Assembly: GCF_000341065.1 (NCBI RefSeq)
Contig: NZ_ANAX01000207.1
Location: forward strand, 16,584 to 72,715
Direction of reading: 5' to 3'
DNA from: Nocardiopsis halotolerans DSM 44410
GTDB lineage: Bacteria; Actinomycetota; Actinomycetes; Streptosporangiales; Streptosporangiaceae
Length of the DNA stretch: 56,132 bases
Shown here: positions 36,091 through 44,364 of the stretch, piece after piece
How the letters are laid out: the number at the start of each line of letters is the position of its first letter
Position numbering within the stretch: the first letter of the stretch is position 1
Translations under genes and position numbers: made by a program
Notes under the pieces: generated by a model
The model's input: the letters and a program-made list of their open reading frames with translations, nothing else
Database searches by the model: none
Told to the model about the DNA's origin: nothing

Positions 36091-37055
36091 CAGCGATCGA
36101 ACAGACCTCCGGGACCGCCGTCCGCGAGCGCGCCACCGGGGGCGCCGGATCCGGCGGAAGCGACCGCCCGCGGCGCGTCTACCGCCGCGGTCCGCTGCGC
36201 CGCATGCGCTCCCTGCCGCTGTACCTGGCTGGCCTCGCGGTGTTCCTGTTCTCCGTGTTCCCCGTGTACTGGATGATCATCACGGCCTTCAAGCCGGTGG
36301 GTGAGATCTTCACGCGCGACCAGACCTTCTTCCCGAACGCGCCGACCCTGGAGCACTTCGACCGGGTGCTCAACGGAAACCTGATCCCGGGCGTGAACTT
36401 CTGGGAGTTCCTCGGCAACAGTCTGCTCGTCACCATCGCCTCCGTGGCCATGGGCGCGTTCCTGTCGCTGCTGGCCGCCGTGGCCGTCGCCCGGTTCCGG
36501 TTCCGCCTGCGCACCGCCTTCATCATCCTGCTGCTGATGATCCAGATGGTGCCGATGGAGGCGCTGATCATCTCGATCTTCATCAACTTCCGCCAGCTGT
36601 CCGACGTCAGCGGCGTGGAGCTGCTCGGCAATCTGTCCGGCCTCCTCATCGTGTACACGGCCGTGTCCCTGCCGATCACCATCCTGATGCTGCGGGGCTT
36701 CGTGGCCGCGGTGCCCAAGGAACTGGAGGAGGCCGCGGCGATCGACGGCGCGGGCCCCTGGACGGTCTTCTGGCGCATCCTGATGCCCCTGGTCGCGCCC
36801 GGCCTGGTCGCGGCGAGCATCTTCGCCTTCATCACCGCGTGGAACGAGTTCATCGTCGCCCTGACCTTCCTCGGCCGGAGCACGGAGGAGTACACGCTGC
36901 CGCTGACCCTGTCCTACTACTTCGGCCGGTTCGGCACCGAGTGGGGATCGATCATGGCGGCCTCCACCCTGCTGACCATCCCCGTGATGATCTTCTTCCT
37001 GTTCGTCCAACGGCGCATGGTCTCGGGCCTGACCATGGGCGCCGTCAAGGGCTGA
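36087..37055 (+). CDS. CUT1 sugar ABC transporter permease (MalG-like)
   Basis: Second permease, 322 residues. Membrane segments begin near residue 45 (LPLYLAGLAVFLFSVFPVYW). The EAA loop is ELEEAAAIDGAGPWTVFW, followed by RILMPLVAPGLVA. The N-terminal 40 residues are hydrophilic. The ATG at 36087 overlaps the previous stop and so is translationally coupled. It pairs with the MalF-like subunit to form the channel. A 16-bp hairpin lies between this gene and the GH3 gene. Confidence 0.92.
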   Translation: MTAIEQTSGTAVRERATGGAGSGGSDRPRRVYRRGPLRRMRSLPLYLAGLAVFLFSVFPVYWMIITAFKPVGEIFTRDQTFFPNAPTLEHFDRVLNGNLIPGVNFWEFLGNSLLVTIASVAMGAFLSLLAAVAVARFRFRLRTAFIILLLMIQMVPMEALIISIFINFRQLSDVSGVELLGNLSGLLIVYTAVSLPITILMLRGFVAAVPKELEEAAAIDGAGPWTVFWRILMPLVAPGLVAASIFAFITAWNEFIVALTFLGRSTEEYTLPLTLSYYFGRFGTEWGSIMAASTLLTIPVMIFFLFVQRRMVSGLTMGAVKG

Positions 37056-37068
37056 CCGCCCTTCCCCA

Positions 37069-37110
37069 CCGGGGCGGGTCCCGCTGAGGACGCCGCGGGA
37101 CCCGCCCCGG
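37069..37110 (+). terminator. Hairpin between MalG-like permease and GH3 gene
   Basis: Perfect 16-bp stem (37069-37084 with 37095-37110) and a 10-base loop, 13 bases after the permease stop. It is strong enough to end most transcripts, so GH3 expression may depend on read-through. Confidence 0.7.
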
Positions 37111-37188
37111 GCACGCATGCCCCCACCCCGCTCCCCGCCCTTCGTCTGCCCGTACCGGGCACCCCTCGCTCATCGAACGGAGTTCGTC

Positions 37189-38661
37189 ATGCCGTACGAC
37201 CCGACCCTGGCGCGTCTGGCCAACGCCACGCTGCTGGTGCCCTTCGAGTCCTACCACGCCCCGCGCTGGGTCCTGGAGGGTCTGGCGGACGGTATCGCCG
37301 GTGTCTGCCTGTTCCACAACAACCTGGACGGCCCCGAACAGGTGGCCGCGCTGAACTCGTCCCTGGCCGAGGCCGCCGACACCCCGCTCATCTCCCTGGA
37401 CGAGGAGGGCGGCGACGTCACCCGCATCGGCCAGGCTCGGGGCAGCGACTATCCGGGCAACGCCGCCCTGGGCGCCGTGGACGACCCCGAGCTCACCCGC
37501 GCCACCCTCCGCTCCCTGGGCCACCGCCTGGCCGAGCTGGGCTTCAACATGGACCTGGCGCCGTCGGTGGACGTCAACGTCGCCGACGACAACCCGGTGA
37601 TCGGAACCCGCTCCTTCGGCTCCGACGCCGAACTGGTGGCCCGCCACGCGTCCGCGTCCGTGCTCGGCCTCCAGGAGGCGGGCGTGGCCGCGTGCGCCAA
37701 GCACTTCCCCGGCCACGGCGCCACCTCACAGGACTCCCACCACGTGCTGCCGCGCGTGGAGGCCGAAGCCGACCTGCTGCGCCGCCGCGAACTGCTGCCC
37801 TTCCGAGCGGCGGTGGAGGCGGGTGTGCGGTCGATCCTGACCGCGCACATCGAGATGCCCGGTCTGGGTGGTGACGGCCCGGCCACGCTCACCCCGCACA
37901 TCCTCAACGACGTGCTCCGCGGGGAACTGGGCTTCACCGGCACCGTGGTCAGCGACGCCATGGACATGCAGGGCGTCAGTGGCCGCATCGGGATCCCCGA
38001 GGCCAGCGTGCGCGCGGTGGCCGCCGGGGTGGACCTGCTGTGCCTGGGCAGGTTCGTCTACGCCGACCAGGTCGAGCTGGTCCGCACCGCCCTGGTGGAG
38101 GCGGTCCGTGAGGGGCGCATGCCCGGGGAACGCCTGGAGGAGGCCGCCGCGCGCAACGCGGAACTGCGCACCTGGATCCGTGAGTCGGGGGTGCGGGAGG
38201 CGGCCGTGCCCGCGTCCGACGCCGTGGGGTTGGCCGGGGCCCGCCGCGCGGTGCGCGTGGACGGCGACCTGTCGTCGCTGAGGAACCCCTACGTGGTGGA
38301 GGTGGACGCCCCCGCCGGAATGGCCGTGGGCGAGGTCCCGTGGGGGCTGGCCCCCTGGTTCCCCGACACCGAGCGGGTCTCCCCCGACACCGCGCACGCC
38401 GACCGGCTGGCCGCCAGCGCCCGGGACCGTGACCTGGTCGTGGTGGTGAGGGACGCGCACCGCTACCCCGACGCCCAGGCGCTCGTCAACCGCCTGCTCA
38501 GCGACCGCCCCGACGCCGTGGTGGTGGAGATGGGCCTGCCCATCTGGCGTCCCGGCTGCGGCGCGCACGTGAGCACCTACGGGGCCGCGCACGTGAACGG
38601 GCTGAGCGCGGCCGAACTGCTGGGCGCCCCGGTGGAGGCCCCCGCTCCCCGCGTGAACTGA
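37189..38661 (+). CDS. Glycoside hydrolase family 3 beta-N-acetylhexosaminidase-like protein
   Basis: A 490-residue GH3 enzyme of the NagZ type with no signal peptide, so it acts in the cytoplasm on imported oligosaccharides. The catalytic His/Asp loop is KHFPGHGATSQDSHHVLP (near residue 170) and the nucleophile Asp lies in VVSDAMDMQGV (near 260). A C-terminal domain of about 150 residues has no motif that I recognise. The ATG at 37189 follows ACGGAG. Last in the transporter operon, it would cleave the amino-sugar oligomers taken up. NagZ enzymes usually act on GlcNAc linkages, while the CsnR context suggests glucosamine; the exact substrate is open. Confidence 0.88.
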   Translation: MPYDPTLARLANATLLVPFESYHAPRWVLEGLADGIAGVCLFHNNLDGPEQVAALNSSLAEAADTPLISLDEEGGDVTRIGQARGSDYPGNAALGAVDDPELTRATLRSLGHRLAELGFNMDLAPSVDVNVADDNPVIGTRSFGSDAELVARHASASVLGLQEAGVAACAKHFPGHGATSQDSHHVLPRVEAEADLLRRRELLPFRAAVEAGVRSILTAHIEMPGLGGDGPATLTPHILNDVLRGELGFTGTVVSDAMDMQGVSGRIGIPEASVRAVAAGVDLLCLGRFVYADQVELVRTALVEAVREGRMPGERLEEAAARNAELRTWIRESGVREAAVPASDAVGLAGARRAVRVDGDLSSLRNPYVVEVDAPAGMAVGEVPWGLAPWFPDTERVSPDTAHADRLAASARDRDLVVVVRDAHRYPDAQALVNRLLSDRPDAVVVEMGLPIWRPGCGAHVSTYGAAHVNGLSAAELLGAPVEAPAPRVN

Positions 38662-38967
38662 GCCGTGTTCCCTCTGGGCCTCCGCTCCGCTTCGGCCCGC
38701 CCGTCACCCGCCATCGCCCGCCGGGGCGCTTCGCGCGGGGGACGGGCTACCCCCTCAACGGACGCCTACGGCGCCCGAACCGCGCCACCAGGGGTGAACG
38801 TTCCAGGAAACAGGCCCCGGGCCCTCACACTCCCGGCCATCCCGGTCGGCCCCGCGGAACGATCCCGCGGGTCCGGCCGGGCCGCGTGTTTCCGGCGCGC
38901 CTTCCAGCAGACATACTGGGACGTGACGCCCTCCACACCGGGAACGCCACCGATGTCTCCGAAACCC
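38662..38967. other. Gene-free spacer before rrf2
   Basis: No gene is visible. Outer arms GCCCGTC (38699-38705) and GACGGGC (38741-38747) enclose GC-rich repeats and may end the GH3 transcript. A further GC-rich hairpin lies around CCGCGG-aacgat-CCCGCGGG near 38860. Confidence 0.4.
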
Positions 38968-38988
38968 GGTAGGAGAAGTACTCTTACC
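38968..38988. promoter_or_regulatory. Inverted repeat upstream of rrf2
   Basis: Arms GGTAGGAG (38968-38975) and CTCTTACC (38981-38988) match at seven of eight positions around the five bases AAGTA. It lies 79 bases before the rrf2 start. It could bind Rrf2 or another regulator. Confidence 0.45.
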
Positions 38989-39054
38989 CTGAAGCATCCC
39001 GGCCGTCGACCGTCCCGTCGGCGTCCGGTGCCCCATTCGCCCTTCCAAACACGG

Positions 39055-39060
39055 CATAAT
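39055..39060 (+). promoter_or_regulatory. -10 element of rrf2 (leaderless)
   Basis: CATAAT ends six bases before the ATG at 39067, and no ribosome site is present. The -35 region is not evident. Confidence 0.5.
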
Positions 39061-39066
39061 CACAGC

Positions 39067-39531
39067 ATGCGCCTTTCAGCCCGGGTCGACTACGCGCTAC
39101 GCGCGGCGGCGGAACTCGCCGTCGCCGACGAGGGGCCGGTGACGGCCGAGCAGCTCGCGCGCGCGCAGGCCATCCCCGGAAAATTCCTCGAGAACATCCT
39201 CACCCAGCTACGCCGCGCCGGACTGGTGCGCAGCCAGCGCGGTCCCGTCGGCGGTTACTGGCTGGCCCGTCCTCCGGGGGAGATCTCCCTGGCCGACATC
39301 ATCCGCGCGGTCGACGGGCCGCTCGCCAACGTGCGCGGGGAGCGCCCCGAGCACGTCGACTACGACGGCGCCGCCCGCAGCCTCCAGCAGGTGTGGATCG
39401 CCCTGCGCGCCAGCGAGCGCGCCATCCTGGAGGGCGTCAACCTCCAGCACCTGGTGACCAACGAACTTCCCGAGACGGTGCGCTCGCTCGCCGAGGACCC
39501 CGACGCCTGGGTGAACCACACCCACCGCTGA
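39067..39531 (+). CDS. Rrf2 family transcriptional regulator without cysteines
   Basis: A 154-residue Rrf2 regulator. The winged helix begins MRLSARVDYALRAAAELA and includes TAEQLARAQAIPGKFLENIL, then LRRAGLVRSQRGPVGGYWLA and SLADIIRAVDGPLANVRG. IscR, NsrR and RsrR bind Fe-S clusters through three cysteines after this point; this protein has no cysteine at all. It may therefore sense through a partner or small ligand, as CymR does. It lies alone, with a shared terminator between it and clgR. Confidence 0.92.
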   Translation: MRLSARVDYALRAAAELAVADEGPVTAEQLARAQAIPGKFLENILTQLRRAGLVRSQRGPVGGYWLARPPGEISLADIIRAVDGPLANVRGERPEHVDYDGAARSLQQVWIALRASERAILEGVNLQHLVTNELPETVRSLAEDPDAWVNHTHR

Positions 39532-39586
39532 CCGCGGCGCCGCCCGGCCCCGCCGGAGCCGTCCACCACGAGGGCCCCGCACACGA

Positions 39587-39618
39587 CGAAGGAGCCGACC
39601 CCCTGGTCGGCTCCTTCG
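39587..39618. terminator. Hairpin between rrf2 and clgR (serves both strands)
   Basis: Perfect 14-bp stem CGAAGGAGCCGACC (39587-39600) with 39605-39618 and loop CCCT. It sits between the convergent rrf2 and clgR stops. Confidence 0.75.
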
Positions 39619-39660
39619 CATTGGTCACGATGACGATGGACGGACGGTTCCGAGGTGGGG

Positions 39661-40017
39661 TCAGACTCCCACCATGTCGGCGACTTGGGGAACGCGGTCC
39701 GGTACCGGGTCGATGCCGAGGTCCTGGGTGGAGACGGGATCGGTCGTAACCGTGTCGCCCAGCAGCGCGGCCTCCTGGAGCTCGGCGAGGGCGAGCTGGT
39801 CGGAGACCTCTCTCAGCACCTGGGACAGCGGGACGCCCAGCGCCCCGCAGATCGAGGAGAGCAGTTCGGAAGAGGCTTCCTTCTGCCCGCGCTCGACCTC
39901 CGACAGATAGCCGAGGGACACACGTGCATCGGCCGACACCTCACGGAGGGTGCGACCCTGGCGCTGCCGGAGCCGCCTGAGCACGTCACCAAGTAGGTGA
40001 CGAAGCAGGACCATCAT
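39661..40017 (-). CDS. clgR: ClgR-type XRE transcriptional regulator
   Basis: Activator of clp protease genes and other stress genes in actinobacteria. About 118 residues. The helix-turn-helix region is [20 protein letters not shown], then [20 protein letters not shown] and [20 protein letters not shown], nearly identical to Streptomyces ClgR. The C-terminus ends in ADMVGV, not in the Ala-Ala ending that targets Streptomyces ClgR to ClpP. The ATG at 40017 follows GGGAGG at eight bases; the next ATG (40014) is also possible. It is the last gene of the cinA-pgsA-rimO side, in the same position as in M. tuberculosis. Confidence 0.92.
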   Translation of the reverse strand: MMVLLRHLLGDVLRRLRQRQGRTLREVSADARVSLGYLSEVERGQKEASSELLSSICGALGVPLSQVLREVSDQLALAELQEAALLGDTVTTDPVSTQDLGIDPVPDRVPQVADMVGV

Positions 40018-40100
40018 TCGCGCTCCCTCCCACCGGTAGCGACCTTCATATACAACACCGTACCTGCCCCTCGCCCGATTCGGGCACCTCTTGCCGTCCT

Positions 40101-40118
40101 GTTCGCTGGAGGGGGAAC
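40101..40118. promoter_or_regulatory. Possible ClgR box upstream of clgR
   Basis: GTTCGC-TGGAGG-GGGAAC is an 18-bp near-palindrome (five of six half-site bases match). The known ClgR motif is GTTCGC-N5-GCG; here the right part reads GGG. It lies 84 bases upstream of the clgR start and would fit autoregulation. Confidence 0.35.
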
Positions 40119-40176
40119 CCCGCCCAGGGGTGGTTTTGTTCCCCGGGATGGGGGGAGGGAGAGCCAACCGAAAGGG

Positions 40177-40734
40177 TCAGGTCCGGGTGTTTCCCTCCGT
40201 ACTCCCGCGAACGACCGAATCCAGGAGCAGCAGTGCCCCCTCGACCGTGCGGTATCGGATACCCGCACGGTCACCGGTGAAACGGAACTGGCGGACACGG
40301 GTGTTCCCCGCGGGTACGGCGACGGCCGCGTAGACGGTGCCGACGGGCTGCCCGTCCTGGGGCTCGGGACCGGCCACGCCGGTCACCGCCACCCCGTAGT
40401 CGGCCCGCAGCAGGCGGCGGGCACCGAGCGCCATGTGCTCGGCCACCTCGGGGTGGACGGCGCCGTGCTCGGCCAGGAGGTCACCGGGGACGCCCAGCAC
40501 CTCCTCCTTGGTGTCGGTGGCGTAGGCCACCACACCGCCCCGGTAGGAGCCGGAGGAGCCGGGGATCGCGGTCAGGTGGGCGCCGACGAGGCCGCCGGTC
40601 AGCGACTCGGCCGTGGCACAGGTCATTCCGTGGTCGAGCAGGGCCCGGTGGGCGGCCCCGGCCGCGGTGAGCGCCTCGACCCGGAACTCCAGCCCCTCCG
40701 ACCCCAGGTGGACCCGGTCCTCCTCCCGGCTCAC
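40177..40734 (-). CDS. cinA: CinA C-terminal domain protein (PncC-type nicotinamide-nucleotide amidohydrolase)
   Basis: A 185-residue protein with only the C-terminal CinA domain, which in PncC deamidates nicotinamide mononucleotide in NAD recycling. Motifs are MTCATAESLTGGLVGAHLTA, IPGSSGSYRGGVVAYATDTK and GVAVTGVAGPEPQDGQPVG. The GTG at 40734 overlaps the pgsA stop (GTGA) and follows AAGGA. The N-terminal MoCF domain of full-length CinA is absent, as in many actinobacteria. Downstream is clgR. Confidence 0.88.
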   Translation of the reverse strand: MSREEDRVHLGSEGLEFRVEALTAAGAAHRALLDHGMTCATAESLTGGLVGAHLTAIPGSSGSYRGGVVAYATDTKEEVLGVPGDLLAEHGAVHPEVAEHMALGARRLLRADYGVAVTGVAGPEPQDGQPVGTVYAAVAVPAGNTRVRQFRFTGDRAGIRYRTVEGALLLLDSVVRGSTEGNTRT

Positions 40735-41336
40735 TCCGCGCCGTCCTTGCGGGCGCGGACCGCGCGGACGGCGTCGAACACGTAGGTGAGACCGGTCCAC
40801 AGGGTGACCACCAGGGCGGCGGCCATCACCACGTGGGCGAACCAGGCGAAGACCTCGCTGAAGGGCAGCACCTGGAACGGGAAGAGGTAGACGCTGATCG
40901 CGACGATCTGGAGGACCGTCTTGAGCTTGCCGCCCTTGCTGGCGGGCATGACCACGTAGCGCAGGACGGCGAAGCGCAGTACCGTGATCCCCCACTCGCG
41001 GGCCAGGATGGCGATGGTGACCCACCACCACAGGTCCCCCTGGAGGGACAGAACGACCAGCGCCGAGCCGGTGAGCGCCTTGTCGGCGATCGGGTCGACG
41101 ATCTTGCCGAAGTCGGTGACCAGGTTGCGGCGGCGGGCGATCTCGCCGTCGACGCGGTCGGTGATGGCGGCCAGCACGAAGACGGCGAAGGCGGCGAGGC
41201 GCCACCACGGGCCGTCCAGGAACATGAACCACACGAAGAGCGGGACCATGACCAGGCGGCTCATCGTGAGGATGTTCGCGATGTTCCACAGTGGGACGTG
41301 GGGGGCGGGGGAGGCCGCAGGGTCTGGGGTGCTCAT
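40731..41336 (-). CDS. pgsA: CDP-diacylglycerol--glycerol-3-phosphate 3-phosphatidyltransferase
   Basis: Makes phosphatidylglycerol phosphate, 201 residues. The CDP-alcohol phosphotransferase motif D-G-x2-A-R-x8-G-x3-D-x3-D is in [20 protein letters not shown] followed by IVDPIADK. Hydrophobic segments include [27 protein letters not shown] and [13 protein letters not shown]. The ATG at 41336 overlaps the rimO stop. It corresponds to pgsA3 (Rv2746c) of M. tuberculosis by position. Confidence 0.93.
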   Translation of the reverse strand: MSTPDPAASPAPHVPLWNIANILTMSRLVMVPLFVWFMFLDGPWWRLAAFAVFVLAAITDRVDGEIARRRNLVTDFGKIVDPIADKALTGSALVVLSLQGDLWWWVTIAILAREWGITVLRFAVLRYVVMPASKGGKLKTVLQIVAISVYLFPFQVLPFSEVFAWFAHVVMAAALVVTLWTGLTYVFDAVRAVRARKDGAE

Positions 41337-42775
41337 CTGTCCGCGGCTTCTCCGTGGGTGTCGTCCTGCTCCGCGATGAGGTCGGCGCCAGCCGACTGGA
41401 TGATGGTCGCGCGCACCAGGTCACCGACGGCGAGGTCCTCGCCGTACAGGATCGTGCTGCCGTCCACCTCGGGGGCCTGGTGCTCGGCGCGGCCCTCGTA
41501 GGCCCCGTCCTCCAGCACCGACTCCACCAGGACGGTCACCTCCGAGCCGACCCGCTCCTCGGCGCGCTGGGTCATCAGTTCCTCGGAGAGCCGGTTGAGC
41601 CGCTCCACGCGCTCGGCGACGACCTCGTCGGGCAGCTTGCCCTCGTGGTCGAAGGCCTCGGTGCCCTCCTCGTCGGAGTACCCGAACACGCCGATGGCGT
41701 CCAACCGGGCCTCGGAGAGGAAGGAGACCAGGTCCTCGAACTCGGCCTCGGTCTCGCCGGGGAAGCCCACGATGAAGTTGGAGCGGGCACCGGCCTCGGG
41801 GGCGCGCTTGCGGACCGTGTCCAGCAGCTCCAGGAAGCGCTCGCGGTCGCCGAAGCGGCGCATGCGGCGCAGGAGGGCGCCGTTGGCGTGCTGGAAGGAG
41901 AGGTCGAAGTAGGGCACCACCCCGGGGGTGCCGGTGAGGACGTCCACCAGGCCGGGGCGCACCTCGGCGGGCTGGAGGTAGCTGACCCGGACCCGCTCCA
42001 GCCCCTCGACGGCGGCCAGACGGGGCAGGAGCTTCTCCAGGGCGCGCACGTCGCCCAGGTCCTTGCCGTAGGAGGTGGAGTTCTCGCTGACCAGGAACAC
42101 CTCGCGGACGCCCTCGGAGGCCAGCCACTCGGCCTCGTGCACGACGTCGTCGGGGTTCCGGGAGATGTAGGCGCCGCGGAAGGTCGGAATGGCGCAGAAG
42201 GTGCAGCGCCGGTCGCAGCCGGAGGCGATCTTGAGGTTGGCGACCGGGCCGCCCGTGAGGCGGCGGCGCGGGACGGCGGCGCGGTAGGGCAGCTCGGTGC
42301 CCTCGGCCCCGGGGGCGTCGGCGAAGCTGGCGTGGCCGGGAACGTGTGCCTGGGAGGCGTCGCGCTCGGCCGGGCTGATGGGCAGCAGAGTGCGCCGGTC
42401 CCGGGGGTCGTGGGGGACGAGGGAGCGTCCCGCCACGACGTCGTCGAGCCGGTCGGTGATGGCGGCGTAGTCGTCGAAACCGAGGACCTGCGCCTCGGGA
42501 AGCGCCTCGGCCAGTTCGGAGCCGTAGCGCTCGGCCATGCACCCGGCGGCGACGACTCTGCTCCCGTTCTCCGCGGCGCCCAGCAGGGTCTCGATGGAGT
42601 CCTGCTTGGCCGCGTCGATGAACCCGCAGGTGTTGACGATGGTGACGTCGGCCTCGGTGTCGCCGTCGACGAGGTCCCAGCCGCCAGCGGACAGGCGCCC
42701 GGCCAGCTCTTCGGAGTCGACCTCGTTACGCGCACACCCCAGGGTGACGAGTGAGACAGTACGGCGCGATGACAT
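41333..42775 (-). CDS. rimO: Ribosomal protein S12 methylthiotransferase
   Basis: Radical-SAM enzyme that methylthiolates an Asp of ribosomal protein S12. It has 480 residues. The UPF0004 domain starts [20 protein letters not shown], with NTCGFID and [10 protein letters not shown]; the radical-SAM motif is [15 protein letters not shown], followed by a TRAM domain near the C-terminus. I chose the ATG at 42775 ([10 protein letters not shown]); the frame opens further upstream without support. Its stop overlaps pgsA by four bases. It is a paralogue of the miaB product, told apart by the RIP motif region and by its neighbours. Confidence 0.94.
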   Translation of the reverse strand: MSSRRTVSLVTLGCARNEVDSEELAGRLSAGGWDLVDGDTEADVTIVNTCGFIDAAKQDSIETLLGAAENGSRVVAAGCMAERYGSELAEALPEAQVLGFDDYAAITDRLDDVVAGRSLVPHDPRDRRTLLPISPAERDASQAHVPGHASFADAPGAEGTELPYRAAVPRRRLTGGPVANLKIASGCDRRCTFCAIPTFRGAYISRNPDDVVHEAEWLASEGVREVFLVSENSTSYGKDLGDVRALEKLLPRLAAVEGLERVRVSYLQPAEVRPGLVDVLTGTPGVVPYFDLSFQHANGALLRRMRRFGDRERFLELLDTVRKRAPEAGARSNFIVGFPGETEAEFEDLVSFLSEARLDAIGVFGYSDEEGTEAFDHEGKLPDEVVAERVERLNRLSEELMTQRAEERVGSEVTVLVESVLEDGAYEGRAEHQAPEVDGSTILYGEDLAVGDLVRATIIQSAGADLIAEQDDTHGEAADR

Positions 42776-42931
42776 GGCTTCCAAGCGTGTGCGAGAGCAT
42801 TCGGGTGATGCGGGGGCCGGACCGGCCGTGCTCGGTGTCACGTGGCGCCGCCCGCAGCCCCCCACATTACCTTGGTCGGCTCACCCTCCCGTACTCCGGT
42901 CCGGGTCCGCCCTGGCAGCGGGGCGGCGGGG

Positions 42932-44080
42932 TCACCGCTTCACGCCCTCCGGACCGATCGTGACCTCCTTGACCTCTCCGGGAAGCCCGAGCGGACCGGC
43001 GCCCTCACCGTCGACGGTCACGCTGAGCGCACCGGCGTCGCCGGTCCAGAGGTTGATCGTGTCCTCGGTCACGTACTCCCTGACGTCGCCCTCCAGGATG
43101 TAGCCGACGTACAGGGTCTCCTCGTCGGCACCGGTGACCTCGATCCAGCTGCGCCCGGACGCCTCGATCGCGACGGTGAACTCGACGGGCTCCTCCGGCG
43201 CGGTGCCGGCCGCGGCCTTCGCGCCCGTGCCTCCGGCGGAGGCGGAGTCGACGTTCGCCTCGGCGGAGGAGCCGGAGGAGAAGGCCGCGCGCAGCGGGTT
43301 GCCCGCGTCCCAGTCCTGCCAGGTGCGGATCCCGACGAAGATGGCCAGCAGGAAGATGACGCCGACCACGGCCCAGGGCCAGTGGCGCCGGACCGCCGTG
43401 GCCGGTCGGTGCCCGGCGAGCAGGGGGCGCGACACGGGCCCGCCCACGCCGTGCCTGCCGGCCTGGCGCCTGCCGTGCGCGGGACCGCCCTTCCGTGGTC
43501 CGCCGCGCACGGGTCTGCCGTGCGCGGGGACACCGCGCGTGGGCCCGCCGCCCTGTGCCTGGCGTCCGCCGCGGCGCCCCTCCCCCGTGTCGCGGGGCCA
43601 CGGGATCCACGCGGTCCGCGTGTTCCCGGGTTCCTCCGCGCGCGGGCGCGCCAGGATCTGCCTGCGCTCGAAGTGGCCCCAGCGCTGGGCGCCGACCCCG
43701 GAGTCGTCCTCCCCGAAGCGGCGCTCCATCACCGCCTCCCCGTCCTCTCCGGTACGGGTCTGGGCGCGCGCGGCGGCGGCCTCGCGGATCGCGTCGGGCG
43801 TGGGCGCCAGGTGGCGCTGCGGGGGAACGAAGACGGGTATGGCACGGGACGCGTGCTCGCGGTCGTACTCGGCCAGGAGCGGTGCCGGGTCCAGGCCGAG
43901 TGCGCGGCAGATGCCGCGGATGTGACCGCGTGCGTAGAAGTCCCCGCCGCAGGGGACGAAGTCCTCCCGCTCGATGCTCGTGAGGACGGTTTCCCGGATG
44001 CGTGTGCGGATGCTGAGGTCCGCGACCGTATGGCCCGCCGCGACCCGGGCGGCGGACAGGGTCTGGCCGATCGTCGCCAT
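42932..44080 (-). CDS. RodZ-like helix-turn-helix membrane protein (HTH_25, DUF4115)
   Basis: A 382-residue single-pass protein. The N-terminal HTH_25 domain (about 3-70: TIGQTLSAARVAAGHTVADL and RIRETVLTSIEREDFVPCGG) is followed by an Arg/Gly-rich linker (about 155-230), a membrane segment WPWAVVGVIFLLAIFVGIRT near residue 240, and a C-terminal extracellular DUF4115 domain (TVAIEASGRSWIEV). RodZ in other bacteria links MreB to the cell wall. The start is the ATG at 44080 after GGGGGG. It lies between rimO and ftsK, as in other actinobacteria. Confidence 0.88.
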   Translation of the reverse strand: MATIGQTLSAARVAAGHTVADLSIRTRIRETVLTSIEREDFVPCGGDFYARGHIRGICRALGLDPAPLLAEYDREHASRAIPVFVPPQRHLAPTPDAIREAAAARAQTRTGEDGEAVMERRFGEDDSGVGAQRWGHFERRQILARPRAEEPGNTRTAWIPWPRDTGEGRRGGRQAQGGGPTRGVPAHGRPVRGGPRKGGPAHGRRQAGRHGVGGPVSRPLLAGHRPATAVRRHWPWAVVGVIFLLAIFVGIRTWQDWDAGNPLRAAFSSGSSAEANVDSASAGGTGAKAAAGTAPEEPVEFTVAIEASGRSWIEVTGADEETLYVGYILEGDVREYVTEDTINLWTGDAGALSVTVDGEGAGPLGLPGEVKEVTIGPEGVKR

Positions 44081-44187
44081 GCGCAATCCCCCCGCGACTG
44101 TGTGTATCTGCCGAATACCACTCTGCCGCCCCGGGCGCGTTCATGCAGGCCACCACGCCCCATGAAGCCACCAAGATCCCACCAAAT

Positions 44188-44298
44188 CGGGCAGGCCCGT
44201 TTTTAAGGGATGCCAGTGGAGTTTCGGGAAAGTACGGAACACAAGGCCCAGGTATCCGCCGTGCGGGGGGCGCGAGGCGGCTGGAGGTGGGGCACCTC
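44188..44298. other. Hairpins in the rodZ-ftsK spacer
   Basis: In 44081-44364 I see no gene. A small hairpin CGGG-CAGG-CCCG (44188-44199) is followed by five T residues on the + strand, unusual in this region. A second stem GAGGTG-GGG-CACCTC lies at 44284-44298, 67 bases past the ftsK stop, and may help end the ftsK transcript. Confidence 0.4.
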
Positions 44299-44364
44299 TC
44301 CACCACGTCGGCCTCGTGGCCGGAGGGGGATCTCCGGGTTACGGCGGAAGGCGGCACCGGACGG

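Noticed and set aside
41333-42775. A second miaB
   Set aside because: The N-terminal pattern, the S12-type context beside pgsA and clgR, and the motif around the radical-SAM cysteines fit rimO.
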